Position numbers and translations under genes: made by a program. The notes beneath the pieces are model-generated. The model did not search any database. It was not told the origin of the DNA and was given only the letters and a program-made list of their open reading frames with translations. From assembly GCF_001686985.1 (NCBI RefSeq), contig NZ_CP015318.1:494001-558000 (forward strand): DNA of 64,000 nt, read 5' to 3'. Origin of the DNA: Mesorhizobium amorphae CCNWGS0123 (GTDB lineage: Bacteria > Pseudomonadota > Alphaproteobacteria > Rhizobiales > Rhizobiaceae). This document shows positions 10,696 through 19,341 of this stretch, in pieces. Within the stretch, counting starts at the first letter, position 1, and every line of letters starts with the position of its first letter.

Positions 10696-11394
10696 TTACT
10701 TCTTCGCCAGCTCTTTGGCCTGCTCGCGCCAGTCCTTGATCTGGTCGGCGCTGAACGGCATGTGCTCGTCGATCTTGGCGACATCCTTGTCGGTCAGCTT
10801 GGCGAGCTGCGCGAAGGTGATGATGCCCTGCTCGGCGAGGTCCTTGGCGGCGACCGGGCCGATGCCCTTGATCACGGTCAGGTCGTCCGGCTCGCCCTTA
10901 GGCGCCTTGAACAGCGGCGCGGCGGCAGCGGTCTCGACCTTGGCTTCTTCCTTCGGCGCAGCCTCAGCCTTGGCTTCCTTCTTGGCCTTGGCCTCCTTCG
11001 GCGCGGCCTCGGCCTTCGCCTCGACGGCGGCCTCCGCCTTGGCTTCCGGCTTCGCCGCGGCCTTCTTCGCCGGCTTGCCGCCGCCCAGCAGGATCTCGGC
11101 GATCCTGACGGTGGTCAGAAGCTGACGGTGGCCGATCTTGCGGCGCGAATTCTGCCGGCGGCGCTTCTTGAAAGCGATGACGGTGCGGTTCTTGCCCTGC
11201 TCGACGACTTCGGCGGTGACGGTGGCGCCATCGACGAACGGCGCGCCGAAGGTGACGTTCTCGCCCTCGCCATGCGCCAGCACATTGCCGATTTCGACGA
11301 TATCGCCGACCTGGGCTTCGAGTTTCTCGATCTTCAGGAGATCGTTGGCGGCAACGCGATATTGCTTGCCGCCCGTTTTGATGACTGCGAACAT
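10696..11394 (-). CDS. rplU: 50S ribosomal protein L21 with C-terminal helix-hairpin-helix extension
   Basis: The first ~103 residues are ordinary L21 ([33 protein letters not shown]), which binds 23S rRNA. The start is ATG 11394; a longer in-frame opening at 11475 has no L21-like residues. Unlike the usual 100-residue protein, this one runs to 232 residues: an Ala/Lys/Glu-rich linker (about 115-175) and then a small helical domain, [36 protein letters not shown], which resembles helix-hairpin-helix DNA/RNA-binding modules. Extended L21 proteins occur in Rhizobiales; the role of the tail is not established by sequence. Upstream of rpmA in the same transcript. Confidence 0.95.
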   Translation of the reverse strand: MFAVIKTGGKQYRVAANDLLKIEKLEAQVGDIVEIGNVLAHGEGENVTFGAPFVDGATVTAEVVEQGKNRTVIAFKKRRRQNSRRKIGHRQLLTTVRIAEILLGGGKPAKKAAAKPEAKAEAAVEAKAEAAPKEAKAKKEAKAEAAPKEEAKVETAAAAPLFKAPKGEPDDLTVIKGIGPVAAKDLAEQGIITFAQLAKLTDKDVAKIDEHMPFSADQIKDWREQAKELAKK

Positions 11395-11778
11395 TTTTTG
11401 CCTTTCGCTGTTCGGTCGGCCTTGATGAACCGCTTCAGGCGGTTCGGCCGTCTTTTTGTCAGTCTGCGGGTTCAAAAAACAAGCGGCGCGGAAGACCCCT
11501 CCACGCCGATTGCGCGCTGTCCCTAACCGAAGGTTGGGCCGAAGTCAAGGCAAGTGGCCGTATCTCCTTGGCCCCAAGCGCGCCATCACCGGTCGCCACG
11601 CTGGTTGCTTCCGGCAGAGCGACGAGGACACCCGTGAAACACCCTGCCCGGAAGGGCTCGCGCCATCGCGACAGCGCGGTGGTTCGCGGAACCCGGAAAT
11701 CAGGCAGATAGGGCCTTGTAACCTGCCCGCCCAGCCGTTATCTAGTGCGCCGCGCCGGCAACGGCGGACCATGACCGC
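11395..11778. other. Intergenic region upstream of rplU and tRNA-Ser
   Basis: I find no supported gene here. It must carry the rplU promoter and leader (minus strand) and the tRNA promoter (plus strand), but I cannot assign -35/-10 boxes with confidence. Open frames that cross it also cross the tRNA and are not credible. Confidence 0.5.
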
Positions 11779-11868
11779 GGAGAGGTGGCAGAGTGGTCGA
11801 ATGCACCGCACTCGAAATGCGGCATGCTCGCAAGGGCATCGGGGGTTCGAATCCCTCCCTCTCCGCCA
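11779..11868 (+). tRNA. tRNA-Ser (anticodon CGA)
   Basis: A type II tRNA with acceptor stem GGAGAGG pairing CCTCTCC, discriminator G and genome-encoded CCA. The anticodon stem-loop is CCGCA-CTCGAAA-TGCGG, giving anticodon CGA, which reads UCG serine codons. A long variable arm (GCATGCTCGCAAGGGCATC region) and T loop GTTCGAATC fit serine. The gene is intact, although its 3' end is the attachment site of the element that starts here. Confidence 0.96.
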
Positions 11869-11869
11869 T
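11854..11869 (+). repeat. attL, 16-bp direct repeat in the tRNA-Ser 3' end
   Basis: CCTCCCTCTCCGCCAT covers the acceptor-stem 3' strand, the CCA and one more base. The identical 16 bases recur at 30361-30376, just outside the integrase gene. Bases on either side of the two copies differ, so the match is exactly 16. Confidence 0.9.
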
Positions 11870-12750
11870 ACCACATTGAAGTTATTCAGATATTTCCCGG
11901 ATTTTAAACATAACCCCCGAACTGACCCCGCCGATTTCAGCTCTATCTTTTCGTCACCCTGGCAAGAATTTCCAGAGTTCCCTTGCTTCGCCGGAAAAGG
12001 CGCTGTCGGCCTCCGACAGATGACCATAATGCCCTTCGCACATGGCCGGCTCTACACCCAGTCTCAACATGCTTCACACCGCCGGCATCCGTCTAGCTGG
12101 TCCGCTCTACTCAATCGAGGGCGGTCCTGATTTGGGGGCTGGGAGGGGTGCCCATTCCAATCTACCTTGCTTCGAAATCGCAGCAGATTTTTTCTCACTT
12201 CTTGCTGATTGGGCGTGCACATACATTTTTCACTCACCACCAAGGCTAGGCGAAAGCCGGATACAATTAGCCCTATTTGACGTGCATTGGTTGAATAATT
12301 AGCTTTCCTCCAACGGCCGGCGATTGCGCCCCAGGGCAGGTGCGATCAGCTAGCAATGGCTGTCATCGCCCCGACAGACGGCCTGACAACGGCGTTTGAT
12401 ATGTGGTCGGTGCCTTGCAAGCCGCTATGCCCCCTTTCACGCTCTCCAGCGGTCTTTCTTGAGCGCGTAAAGCCTGTCCGCTTTTTGGCCGGGAGCGGTC
12501 TGCCCGCTTTTGTCGTCGTACTCCTCAATTCCCAACGGCGCGTCCTCAGTTGCGGCAGTGAACCCGATCCAGAGACGGTGCGCCGCGTCCTTGAGCACCT
12601 TTGGAAAAACGCTTTGCAGGCTCGAATGTCAAACTCGGGACCGTGAGGAGTTGATAAGCTATGCCCAGTATGAAGCCATGCACGCTACGTTTTCCGCATT
12701 CATAACCCGTTGTCGGGTCGAACGCTGGCGGATGCACAGGGCGAATAGCT
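11870..12750. other. Left end of the element, no recognisable gene
   Basis: About 880 bases downstream of the tRNA hold only short open frames on both strands with no family resemblance that I can see. One part (12126-12225) is a decayed copy of a sequence found again at 24209-24313. The promoter of the defence operon should lie in the last part, before 12751, but I cannot mark it. Confidence 0.5.
12126..12225 (+). repeat. Imperfect repeat C, left copy
   Basis: Aligns with 24209-24313 in the same orientation: shared stretches include CTTGCTTCGAAATCGC, GGGAGGGGT and AGATTT-TTCT-ACTTCTT. Read on the minus strand, the other copy begins with ATG and reads MKKSEEILRDFEASS; the copy here has stop codons in that frame, so it is the more decayed one. 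Confidence 0.55.
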
Positions 12751-15700
12751 ATGGTGAAAATGCCTGACCAGCTATATCCAGTGATCATGGTCGGGGGTGA
12801 TTCAAATTTTGCATTCCTTCAGAAGCTCGAGCCACAGGTTTTTCGCCTGGGGGTGCTTGCAGAGCGCTACTTCGTAGAAGACCCGAACACTTGCCAAATT
12901 AAGCTGCGCCAGCTTTCAGAACTCACTGCACAACTAACTGCGTCACGTTTTGGCCTCGCAATCGAGCCGTCTGACAATTTCGCCGACATCCTTCGCCGTT
13001 TGAAGTTTGAATGTAGCCTTCCGCGTGAAGTTGGTGAGCTGTTTCACTCATTGCGCATCGCTGGAAATCAGGCCGCACATGCCGGTGCAGATGACCATGC
13101 CAGCGCGCTAACTGGGCTCAAACTGGCTCGCCAGCTAGCCATTTGGTACTCCCGCACGTTCCACAACCCAGCTGACAAATTTGGACCGTTCGTACCGCCC
13201 GCTCGGCCAGCCGATGCCAATGCTGCGGTTGTTGAAGAATTAAATCGCCTCAAGTTGGAGCTTGCTGCGACCCAGTCGGAAGCTGAACGCCTCAAATCTG
13301 AGGCATTGGCCGCTGAAGTAGAGAGGCGAACGGCAGCGGATCAAGTAGCTGCAGAACGCCAGGAACGAGCAATTTGGGGTTCACTGGCCGAGGAAGCTGA
13401 GAAGGGCCGTCTTGCACTTGCTGAGCAGCTCAAAGCTGCTCTCGAAGCCTCCCACAGCATTAATGCGCCTGCGCCCGAGATCGTGGCCGAGTTGGCTAGG
13501 GATGCTGCTGACCAGATCAACCTTGATGAGGCTGACACACGGGCGCTGATTGATCAGCAGCTTCGTGAAGCCGGTTGGGAGGCTGATACTCAAGTCCTTC
13601 GCTACTCCAAGGGGAGCCGTCCCGTTAAAGGACGCAATCGTGCGATTGCCGAATGGCCCACAATGACTGGACCAGGCGACTACGCCCTTTTCTGCGGCAT
13701 GACGCTTGTGGGAACAATCGAAGCGAAACGGCGCAACCGCAACGTGATGGCAGTGCTGAGACAAGCAGAGCGCTATGCTTCGGACATCCATATGCAGGAG
13801 GCCGAATTTGCAGAAGACGGCCCTTGGTACGAGTTCAAAGCACCGTTTGCGTTTTCGACGAATGGTCGCCCCTATTTAAAGCAGGTTGAGGCCCTGTCCG
13901 GAATTTGGCGTCGAGATTTGCGTGATTCTAACAATCCTGCCGAGGTCCTTGCTGGCTGGCCCTCGCCACGAGGTATCTTGGAGAGACTGTCGGTCAATAG
14001 AGAGCAGGCGCAGAAGGAACTTGTCGCCCAACCGTTCGACTTTGGCTTTCCTCTTCGTCATTATCAACGGGAAGCCATTGAGGCTGTCGAAGGCGGTTTG
14101 GCGGAAAATCGACGCGCAATGCTGGTGGCGATGGCCACGGGGACCGGCAAAACCAAGCTGGCCATTGCGATGCTCTACCGCCTCCTTTCCGCCAAACGAT
14201 TCCGGCGCGTTTGCTTCGTAGTCGATAGGAGCGCGCTCGGACGACAGACCAAGGACGAATTCACTACAACCAAGGTGGTGAACGGCAAGGCTTTCGCTGA
14301 CATTTTTGGACTGAAGGGCCTGGCCGATGTAACACCCGATGAGGATACGAGGGTTCACATCTGCACAATTCAGGGCCTAGTCCGGCGCGTCCTCTATTCA
14401 GAGAGCGCGGAGGATGCGCCGCCGGTCGATCAGTACGATCTCATGGTCGTCGATGAATGTCACCGGGGATATCTGCTGGACCGCGAAATGTCGGATGGGG
14501 ATCTCAGCTTTCGCGATCAATCCGACTACGTCTCCAAATATCGCCGTGTTTTGGAGCATTTTGATGCGGTCAAGATAGGCCTGACGGCAACCCCTGCGCT
14601 TCATACAACCGATATTTTCGGCAAGCCCGTCTTCACCTACTCGTACCGCGAAGCCGTCATCGACGGCTTCCTCAATGATCACGAGCCGCCAATCCGGATT
14701 GCCACCAAGTTGTCCGAAGGCGGAATTCACTTCGTCCGGGAGGAAGCCGTCGATTTCATCCACCCTCCGACCGGCCAAGTTGAAACAGTCACGCTTGCCG
14801 ATGAAGTTGACTTCGAGGTCGAGCAATTCAACAGGGGGGTGGTGACGGTTCCCTTCAACCGTGCGGTCGCTCAAGAATTGGCTAAATACATCGATCCTGG
14901 TGATCCCGATAAAACGCTGATTTTCGCAGCCTCAAAGGCGCACGCAGATATCCTCGTCAAAGAACTGCGCGACGCGTTCCGCAATGCCTATGGTCCGATG
15001 AACGATAAAACCGTCCAGCGGCTGACGGGCGATGTCGACAAAGTCGAGAGTTTGATCCTTTCATTTCGCAACGATCCACTGCCGAAGGTGGCCGTCACGG
15101 TCGATCTGCTTACAACCGGTGTTGATATCCCGAAGATCACCAACATCGTTTTTATGCGTCGGGTGAACAGCCGCATTCTCTATGAGCAGATGCTGGGCCG
15201 CGCGACACGCCTATGTCCAGAGATCGACAAAGAGGCATTTCGCATTTTCGATGCCGTAGATCTCTACGCTCATCTCCAAGATATGACCGATATGAAGCCC
15301 GTGGCGGCGGATCCAAAGTTCACCCTGACCAAGCTCTTCGAAGAGCTGGCTGGTCGCAGTGATGCGGAACACAAAAACCGCATCCGCGAACAGATCATTG
15401 TCCGGCTTCGCCGTCGCCTAAAAAAACTGTCGCCCGAAATGCGCGCAAGATTTGAAAGGGAAGCAGGCGAAACGCCCGAAGCCACCCTGAACCGTTTCGT
15501 GCAGGGCGATCCCGTCGATCTCTCTAAATGGGCGTTCGAGCGACCAAACCTTGGTCCGATCCTCGATTGGACAGACGAGGATGGTACCCCGCGCTACATG
15601 CCAATTTCCGAACATGATGACGAGGTGACCAGCGTTACGCGCGGCTATGGCACCGCCGACAAGCCAGAAGATTTCCTCGACAAGTTTACACAGTTTGTCC

Positions 15701-16167
15701 GCGAAAACGTCAACCGGATCGCCGCACTGCGAATTGTCGTCCAGCGTCCGCAAGAACTGACACGCGAAGAGCTGCGGCAACTCCGGCTCGAACTCGACGC
15801 GGAAGGCTTCACGGACAGCAAGATCAAACGGGCTTGGGCTGATGCCAAGAATCAGGACATTGCCGCTTCGATCATCGGATACATACGCCAGGCCGCGATT
15901 GGTGACCCCCTTATTCCCTATGTGGATCGTGTTCGGCACGCTGTCGAAGCCATTCTGCGCAAGCGCGACTGGACCAATGTCCAGCGTAAATGGATCGAGC
16001 GCATTGGCCGCCAGCTCGAACTTGAAATTGTCGTTGATCGCGCAGCGTTCGATGCGGAACCTTTTGCGTCGCTTGGCGGCTGGCCAAGGATCGACCGGGT
16101 CTTTAATGGCGAGCTGGAACAGGTTGTTCGCGACATTAACGAGAGCATTTGGAAAGAGGTGGGATAA
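12751..16167 (+). CDS. hsdR: Type I restriction endonuclease, HsdR subunit
   Basis: HsdR is the motor and nuclease subunit that translocates DNA and cleaves unmethylated targets. The 1138-residue protein has an N-terminal helical DUF4145-like region (about 20-140), a coiled coil (about 160-235), a PD-(D/E)xK nuclease (D310, then EAK at 324-326), and a superfamily 2 helicase motor: MATGTGKTKLA at 461-471 (Walker A), VVDECHRG at 567-574 (motif II), GLTATP (motif III) and MLGRATRL (motif VI). The C-terminal part contacts HsdM. The ATG at 12751 is followed by another three codons later. Its TAA shares one base with the hsdM ATG (TAATG), so the operon is translationally coupled from here. Confidence 0.96.
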   Translation: MVKMPDQLYPVIMVGGDSNFAFLQKLEPQVFRLGVLAERYFVEDPNTCQIKLRQLSELTAQLTASRFGLAIEPSDNFADILRRLKFECSLPREVGELFHSLRIAGNQAAHAGADDHASALTGLKLARQLAIWYSRTFHNPADKFGPFVPPARPADANAAVVEELNRLKLELAATQSEAERLKSEALAAEVERRTAADQVAAERQERAIWGSLAEEAEKGRLALAEQLKAALEASHSINAPAPEIVAELARDAADQINLDEADTRALIDQQLREAGWEADTQVLRYSKGSRPVKGRNRAIAEWPTMTGPGDYALFCGMTLVGTIEAKRRNRNVMAVLRQAERYASDIHMQEAEFAEDGPWYEFKAPFAFSTNGRPYLKQVEALSGIWRRDLRDSNNPAEVLAGWPSPRGILERLSVNREQAQKELVAQPFDFGFPLRHYQREAIEAVEGGLAENRRAMLVAMATGTGKTKLAIAMLYRLLSAKRFRRVCFVVDRSALGRQTKDEFTTTKVVNGKAFADIFGLKGLADVTPDEDTRVHICTIQGLVRRVLYSESAEDAPPVDQYDLMVVDECHRGYLLDREMSDGDLSFRDQSDYVSKYRRVLEHFDAVKIGLTATPALHTTDIFGKPVFTYSYREAVIDGFLNDHEPPIRIATKLSEGGIHFVREEAVDFIHPPTGQVETVTLADEVDFEVEQFNRGVVTVPFNRAVAQELAKYIDPGDPDKTLIFAASKAHADILVKELRDAFRNAYGPMNDKTVQRLTGDVDKVESLILSFRNDPLPKVAVTVDLLTTGVDIPKITNIVFMRRVNSRILYEQMLGRATRLCPEIDKEAFRIFDAVDLYAHLQDMTDMKPVAADPKFTLTKLFEELAGRSDAEHKNRIREQIIVRLRRRLKKLSPEMRARFEREAGETPEATLNRFVQGDPVDLSKWAFERPNLGPILDWTDEDGTPRYMPISEHDDEVTSVTRGYGTADKPEDFLDKFTQFVRENVNRIAALRIVVQRPQELTREELRQLRLELDAEGFTDSKIKRAWADAKNQDIAASIIGYIRQAAIGDPLIPYVDRVRHAVEAILRKRDWTNVQRKWIERIGRQLELEIVVDRAAFDAEPFASLGGWPRIDRVFNGELEQVVRDINESIWKEVG

Positions 16168-17636
16168 TGAACGGACCAAGGGCGCGTGAGACCGTTCAAA
16201 AGTTGTGGAACGCCAGCAAGAGCCTGCAGGGCGGCGGCGTCAGCTATTATGAATATGTCACAGAACTGACCTACCTCCTGCTGCTCAAGATGCTCGAAGA
16301 AGTATCGCGCGACGGCAAGAAGCTCGAAGAGCGACTGCCCGCCGATTGTCGCTGGGACGCGCTCAAGAAGCTGGAAGGCGAAGCTCGACTGGTCCGGTAT
16401 CGCGCCTTGCTGCTCGAACTTGGCACGCGGGCTGACATCAATATCCCGCTGGTCAAACAGGTGTTCACCGATGCCAAGACATCGTTGACCAAGGCCACTG
16501 CGCTCACTTCGCTCATCACGACCATCGATAATGTCGATTGGTATGCGGCAGAAGAGGATGGCCTCGGCGACCTCTATGAAGGCCTGCTCGAACGCACAAC
16601 GTCTGAACGCAAGTCGAAGGCCGGACAGTATTTCACACCGCGCCCCTTGATCGACACCATCATCGGGCTGGTCCAGCCCAAGGCTGGCGAGACTATCCAA
16701 GACCCGGCAGCGGGAACCGGTGGCTTCCTGATTTCGGCGCACCGCGCGATCTTGCGAGATACGGATGAGTTGACGAAGATCAGCCCGGCCATGGGGCATT
16801 TCCAGCGCAACAACGCATACCAAGGCGCTGAGTTGATCACCGGCACGCACCGCCTCAATACGATGAATCTGCTGCTGCACGGCATCGATCAGCCCATCGA
16901 CTGTATCGACGCGCTGACTTCAGATGCTGAAAAATTCGACAGGGCAGACCTGATCCTTACCAATCCGCCGTTCAACAAGTTTGCGGAACGCGTGACCCGC
17001 AGCGACTTCGTCATCACGGCCGGAGCCGCCAAAGGCCCGCTCCCGTTTGTTGAACATGTCGTGCGCGGCCTGAAGGTCGGTGGTCGCGCCGCCATCGTCA
17101 TCCCGGACAATGTGCTGTTCGAAGACAATATGGGTCGCGACCTGCGAAACTGGCTGATGGACCTTTGCGACCTGCACACCATTCTCCGGCTACCAACGGG
17201 CATTTTCTATGCCCAGGGCGTGAAGACCAACGTCATGTTCCTCACCAAGAAATCCGAGGAGCGCATCGGCGCTACCAAACAGGTCTGGTTCTATGACCTG
17301 CGGGCGCAGATGCCCAACTTTGGAAAGACCAGGACGCTGACGGCGGATGATTTTGCACCCTTCGTCAAGGCTTATGGCTCTGACCCTCTGGGCACCGCAA
17401 AGCGCACGGACGAAGGCGAAGCTGGCCGATTCCGCGTGTTCACGCGCGAGGACATCGCCAAGCGCAATGACAACCTCGACATATCCTGGCTTCGCGCGGA
17501 CGAAGAAGTTGTCGAGGAAGGCCTGACCGAACCCGATGATATTGCCGCTGCCATCCTTGGTCACCTGCGCGCCGCGCTGGAGGAGATTGAGGCCGTTGCC
17601 GATGAGCTAGCCGAAACGGAGGAAGTTGAGGCGTGA
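16167..17636 (+). CDS. hsdM: Type I DNA methyltransferase, HsdM subunit
   Basis: This 489-residue subunit carries out N6-adenine methylation with HsdS, and is also part of the restriction complex. An N-terminal helical domain (SYYEYVTELTYLLLLKML) is followed by GQYFTPRPL (153-161), the SAM-binding motif DPAAGTGGFL (179-188) and the catalytic NPPF (266-269). The start is ATG 16167, overlapping the hsdR stop by one base; an earlier in-frame ATG lies inside hsdR. The C-terminal residues are acidic. Its TGA overlaps the next gene's GTG by four bases. Confidence 0.97.
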   Translation: MNGPRARETVQKLWNASKSLQGGGVSYYEYVTELTYLLLLKMLEEVSRDGKKLEERLPADCRWDALKKLEGEARLVRYRALLLELGTRADINIPLVKQVFTDAKTSLTKATALTSLITTIDNVDWYAAEEDGLGDLYEGLLERTTSERKSKAGQYFTPRPLIDTIIGLVQPKAGETIQDPAAGTGGFLISAHRAILRDTDELTKISPAMGHFQRNNAYQGAELITGTHRLNTMNLLLHGIDQPIDCIDALTSDAEKFDRADLILTNPPFNKFAERVTRSDFVITAGAAKGPLPFVEHVVRGLKVGGRAAIVIPDNVLFEDNMGRDLRNWLMDLCDLHTILRLPTGIFYAQGVKTNVMFLTKKSEERIGATKQVWFYDLRAQMPNFGKTRTLTADDFAPFVKAYGSDPLGTAKRTDEGEAGRFRVFTREDIAKRNDNLDISWLRADEEVVEEGLTEPDDIAAAILGHLRAALEEIEAVADELAETEEVEA

Positions 17637-18421
17637 GCAAGAATCGTTTGGCCTATTTTAAAGCGCTCGGTCTTCCCGCTCCTTCAACCAAGGCAAGAAC
17701 GTCAGGCACGGCTACCGCCGAGACAAGTGCAACGGCTATCGATCACCAAAGGCAGGCCCGACTGGCCGCCCTCAATCGCTCGCATGAAATCCGGCAATTC
17801 GAGATCGAGTTATACTGGAAGCGCGCCACCTATTTTTGGCTACTTCAGGCCGCCGTGTTCACCGCACTTGGCTTGATCTGGAAAGATGGCGGTAAGGGTA
17901 TCCCGCACATCATACCTGTTGCATTGGCCTCGCTTGGCTTGCTCACGTGTGCCGCAGGTTGGCTTTCGGCCCAAGGGTCAAAGTTTTGGCAGGAGAATTG
18001 GGAACGCCACATCGACATGCTGGAAGATGAATTCGAGGGAAAATTGCACAAGACAGTGTGGGTCGGGCGGATGGGCGTCCGCTGGTCGGTGTCCAATATC
18101 AATGACCGGTTGACCTTGTTCTTCGGCGTCTTCTGGTCTTTGGTTTTCACGGTCGTTTGCTTTAGCGTAGTTTCCCGGTGGACCTTGCGCCTTGCGACAT
18201 CTTTGGGTGAGGCCGATTTCACGCAGCCAGCCGTGATCGGGGTTGCAGTTGCGACGGCAGGTGGATTGTTCTGGCTTTATAAGCAGAAGACCAATCTGCG
18301 AGGGTCAATCCCGGATTGGGAAGCGAAGCCACAATTGCCTAAGATTCAGTCCGATCGTCCCAGGCTCCTGAGGGAACTTCATAGTGCTCCATTGATCGTA
18401 AAGCGGGGGCAGGCAGAATGA
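17633..18421 (+). CDS. Four-helix membrane protein in the hsd operon (RipA-like)
   Basis: A 262-residue protein starting at GTG 17633 (GTGA overlap with hsdM) and ending in an ATGA overlap with the next gene. The N terminus is soluble. Four likely transmembrane helices lie at about 66-83, 93-112, 160-180 and 200-216, with loop motifs IELYWKRATYFW (58-69) and KFWQENWERHIDMLE (117-131). These motifs recall small membrane proteins annotated as 'RipA family octameric membrane protein', a recollection I cannot check here. No enzymatic residues are evident. Full translational coupling to the restriction subunits suggests a role with the defence complex, for instance membrane anchoring or an effector, but that is inference. 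Confidence 0.75.
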   Translation: MSKNRLAYFKALGLPAPSTKARTSGTATAETSATAIDHQRQARLAALNRSHEIRQFEIELYWKRATYFWLLQAAVFTALGLIWKDGGKGIPHIIPVALASLGLLTCAAGWLSAQGSKFWQENWERHIDMLEDEFEGKLHKTVWVGRMGVRWSVSNINDRLTLFFGVFWSLVFTVVCFSVVSRWTLRLATSLGEADFTQPAVIGVAVATAGGLFWLYKQKTNLRGSIPDWEAKPQLPKIQSDRPRLLRELHSAPLIVKRGQAE

Positions 18422-19341
18422 CCCCCGAAACCTTGGGCCGTACCATCCAGCTTTTCTTGGTCGATGGCACGCCCACCGGGCTCCGCAAGGCAACGATCCA
18501 TGGCTGGACCGGCCTGACCTTCGTCGCTACTGGCACCACCTTCGCCGCGCTTACGGCCCGGCAAGAGCTGGACCGGACTGGCATCTACATTCTCTCCGGC
18601 CCGGATGCCGAGGCGGTGGGGGGCACCCGCACCTATATCGGGTCGGCCAACAGCGTGCGCGAACGGATCAAGCAGAGCGCCGCTCAGCGTGAGTTCTGGG
18701 AGACGGCAATTGCCGTCACCACCAGCGATGATGATCTGTCCAAGGGGCATGTCGAATATCTGGAAGCGCGGCTCATCCAGATGGCGACACAGGCCAACCG
18801 CGTCACGCTGGATAACGGCACCAGCCCCGCCGGGCAGCGCCGCCGCTTGCCAGAAGCAGATCAGGCGAACATGGAACAGTTCCTCGCCAATCTGAAAATC
18901 ATTCTGCCCGTAGTCGGGCTTGATTTGCTCAAGCCCCAACCGCGCGCGGTGACGCAGACCGCCACCCCGGTGGCGCAGCGCACAAGCGGCGAGATCACTT
19001 TTGAAATCCGCCACAAGTCCGGCGTGCAGGCGCAGGCCGTGGAAGAAGATGGCGAATTTATCGTGCTGGAAGGATCGCAGTCGCTGAAGGACACCGGCTA
19101 CGTCCAGCAGAGTTATGGCGCGTTGAAAGAGAACTTGGTCAAACAAGGCGTGCTGCAACCCGGCGTCGATGGCCGGTACACCTTCGTCAAACCCTACAGC
19201 TTCTCCAGCCCCTCCGCCGCCGCCGCCGTGGTGCTGGACCGCAACAGCAATGGCCTATCCGAATGGAAGGTGAAGGGCGAGAAGCGGACCTATAATGACG
19301 TAAAGCAGGCGCGGATTGCTGCCGATGGGGTGGGCGCATGA
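18418..19341 (+). CDS. GIY-YIG nuclease-domain protein with DUF4357
   Basis: This 307-residue protein has a GIY-YIG nuclease fold: GIY at 55-57, YIG at 73-75, then a basic helix (SVRERIKQSA) and YLEARLI with the metal-binding glutamate. The C-terminal part, EGSQSLKDTGYVQQSYGALKENLVKQGVL and SPSAAAAVVLDRNSNGLSEWKV, matches the DUF4357 domain that often follows GIY-YIG in proteins encoded next to restriction-modification genes. It is coupled by ATGA overlaps at both ends, between the membrane protein and hsdS. Nuclease activity is likely, but its target and its part in the system are unknown. Confidence 0.88.
   Translation: MTPETLGRTIQLFLVDGTPTGLRKATIHGWTGLTFVATGTTFAALTARQELDRTGIYILSGPDAEAVGGTRTYIGSANSVRERIKQSAAQREFWETAIAVTTSDDDLSKGHVEYLEARLIQMATQANRVTLDNGTSPAGQRRRLPEADQANMEQFLANLKIILPVVGLDLLKPQPRAVTQTATPVAQRTSGEITFEIRHKSGVQAQAVEEDGEFIVLEGSQSLKDTGYVQQSYGALKENLVKQGVLQPGVDGRYTFVKPYSFSSPSAAAAVVLDRNSNGLSEWKVKGEKRTYNDVKQARIAADGVGA

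Noticed and set aside
11545..12027. Minus-strand open frame that crosses the tRNA-Ser gene.
   Set aside because: Overlaps a structurally certain tRNA and the attachment site; product has no family likeness.
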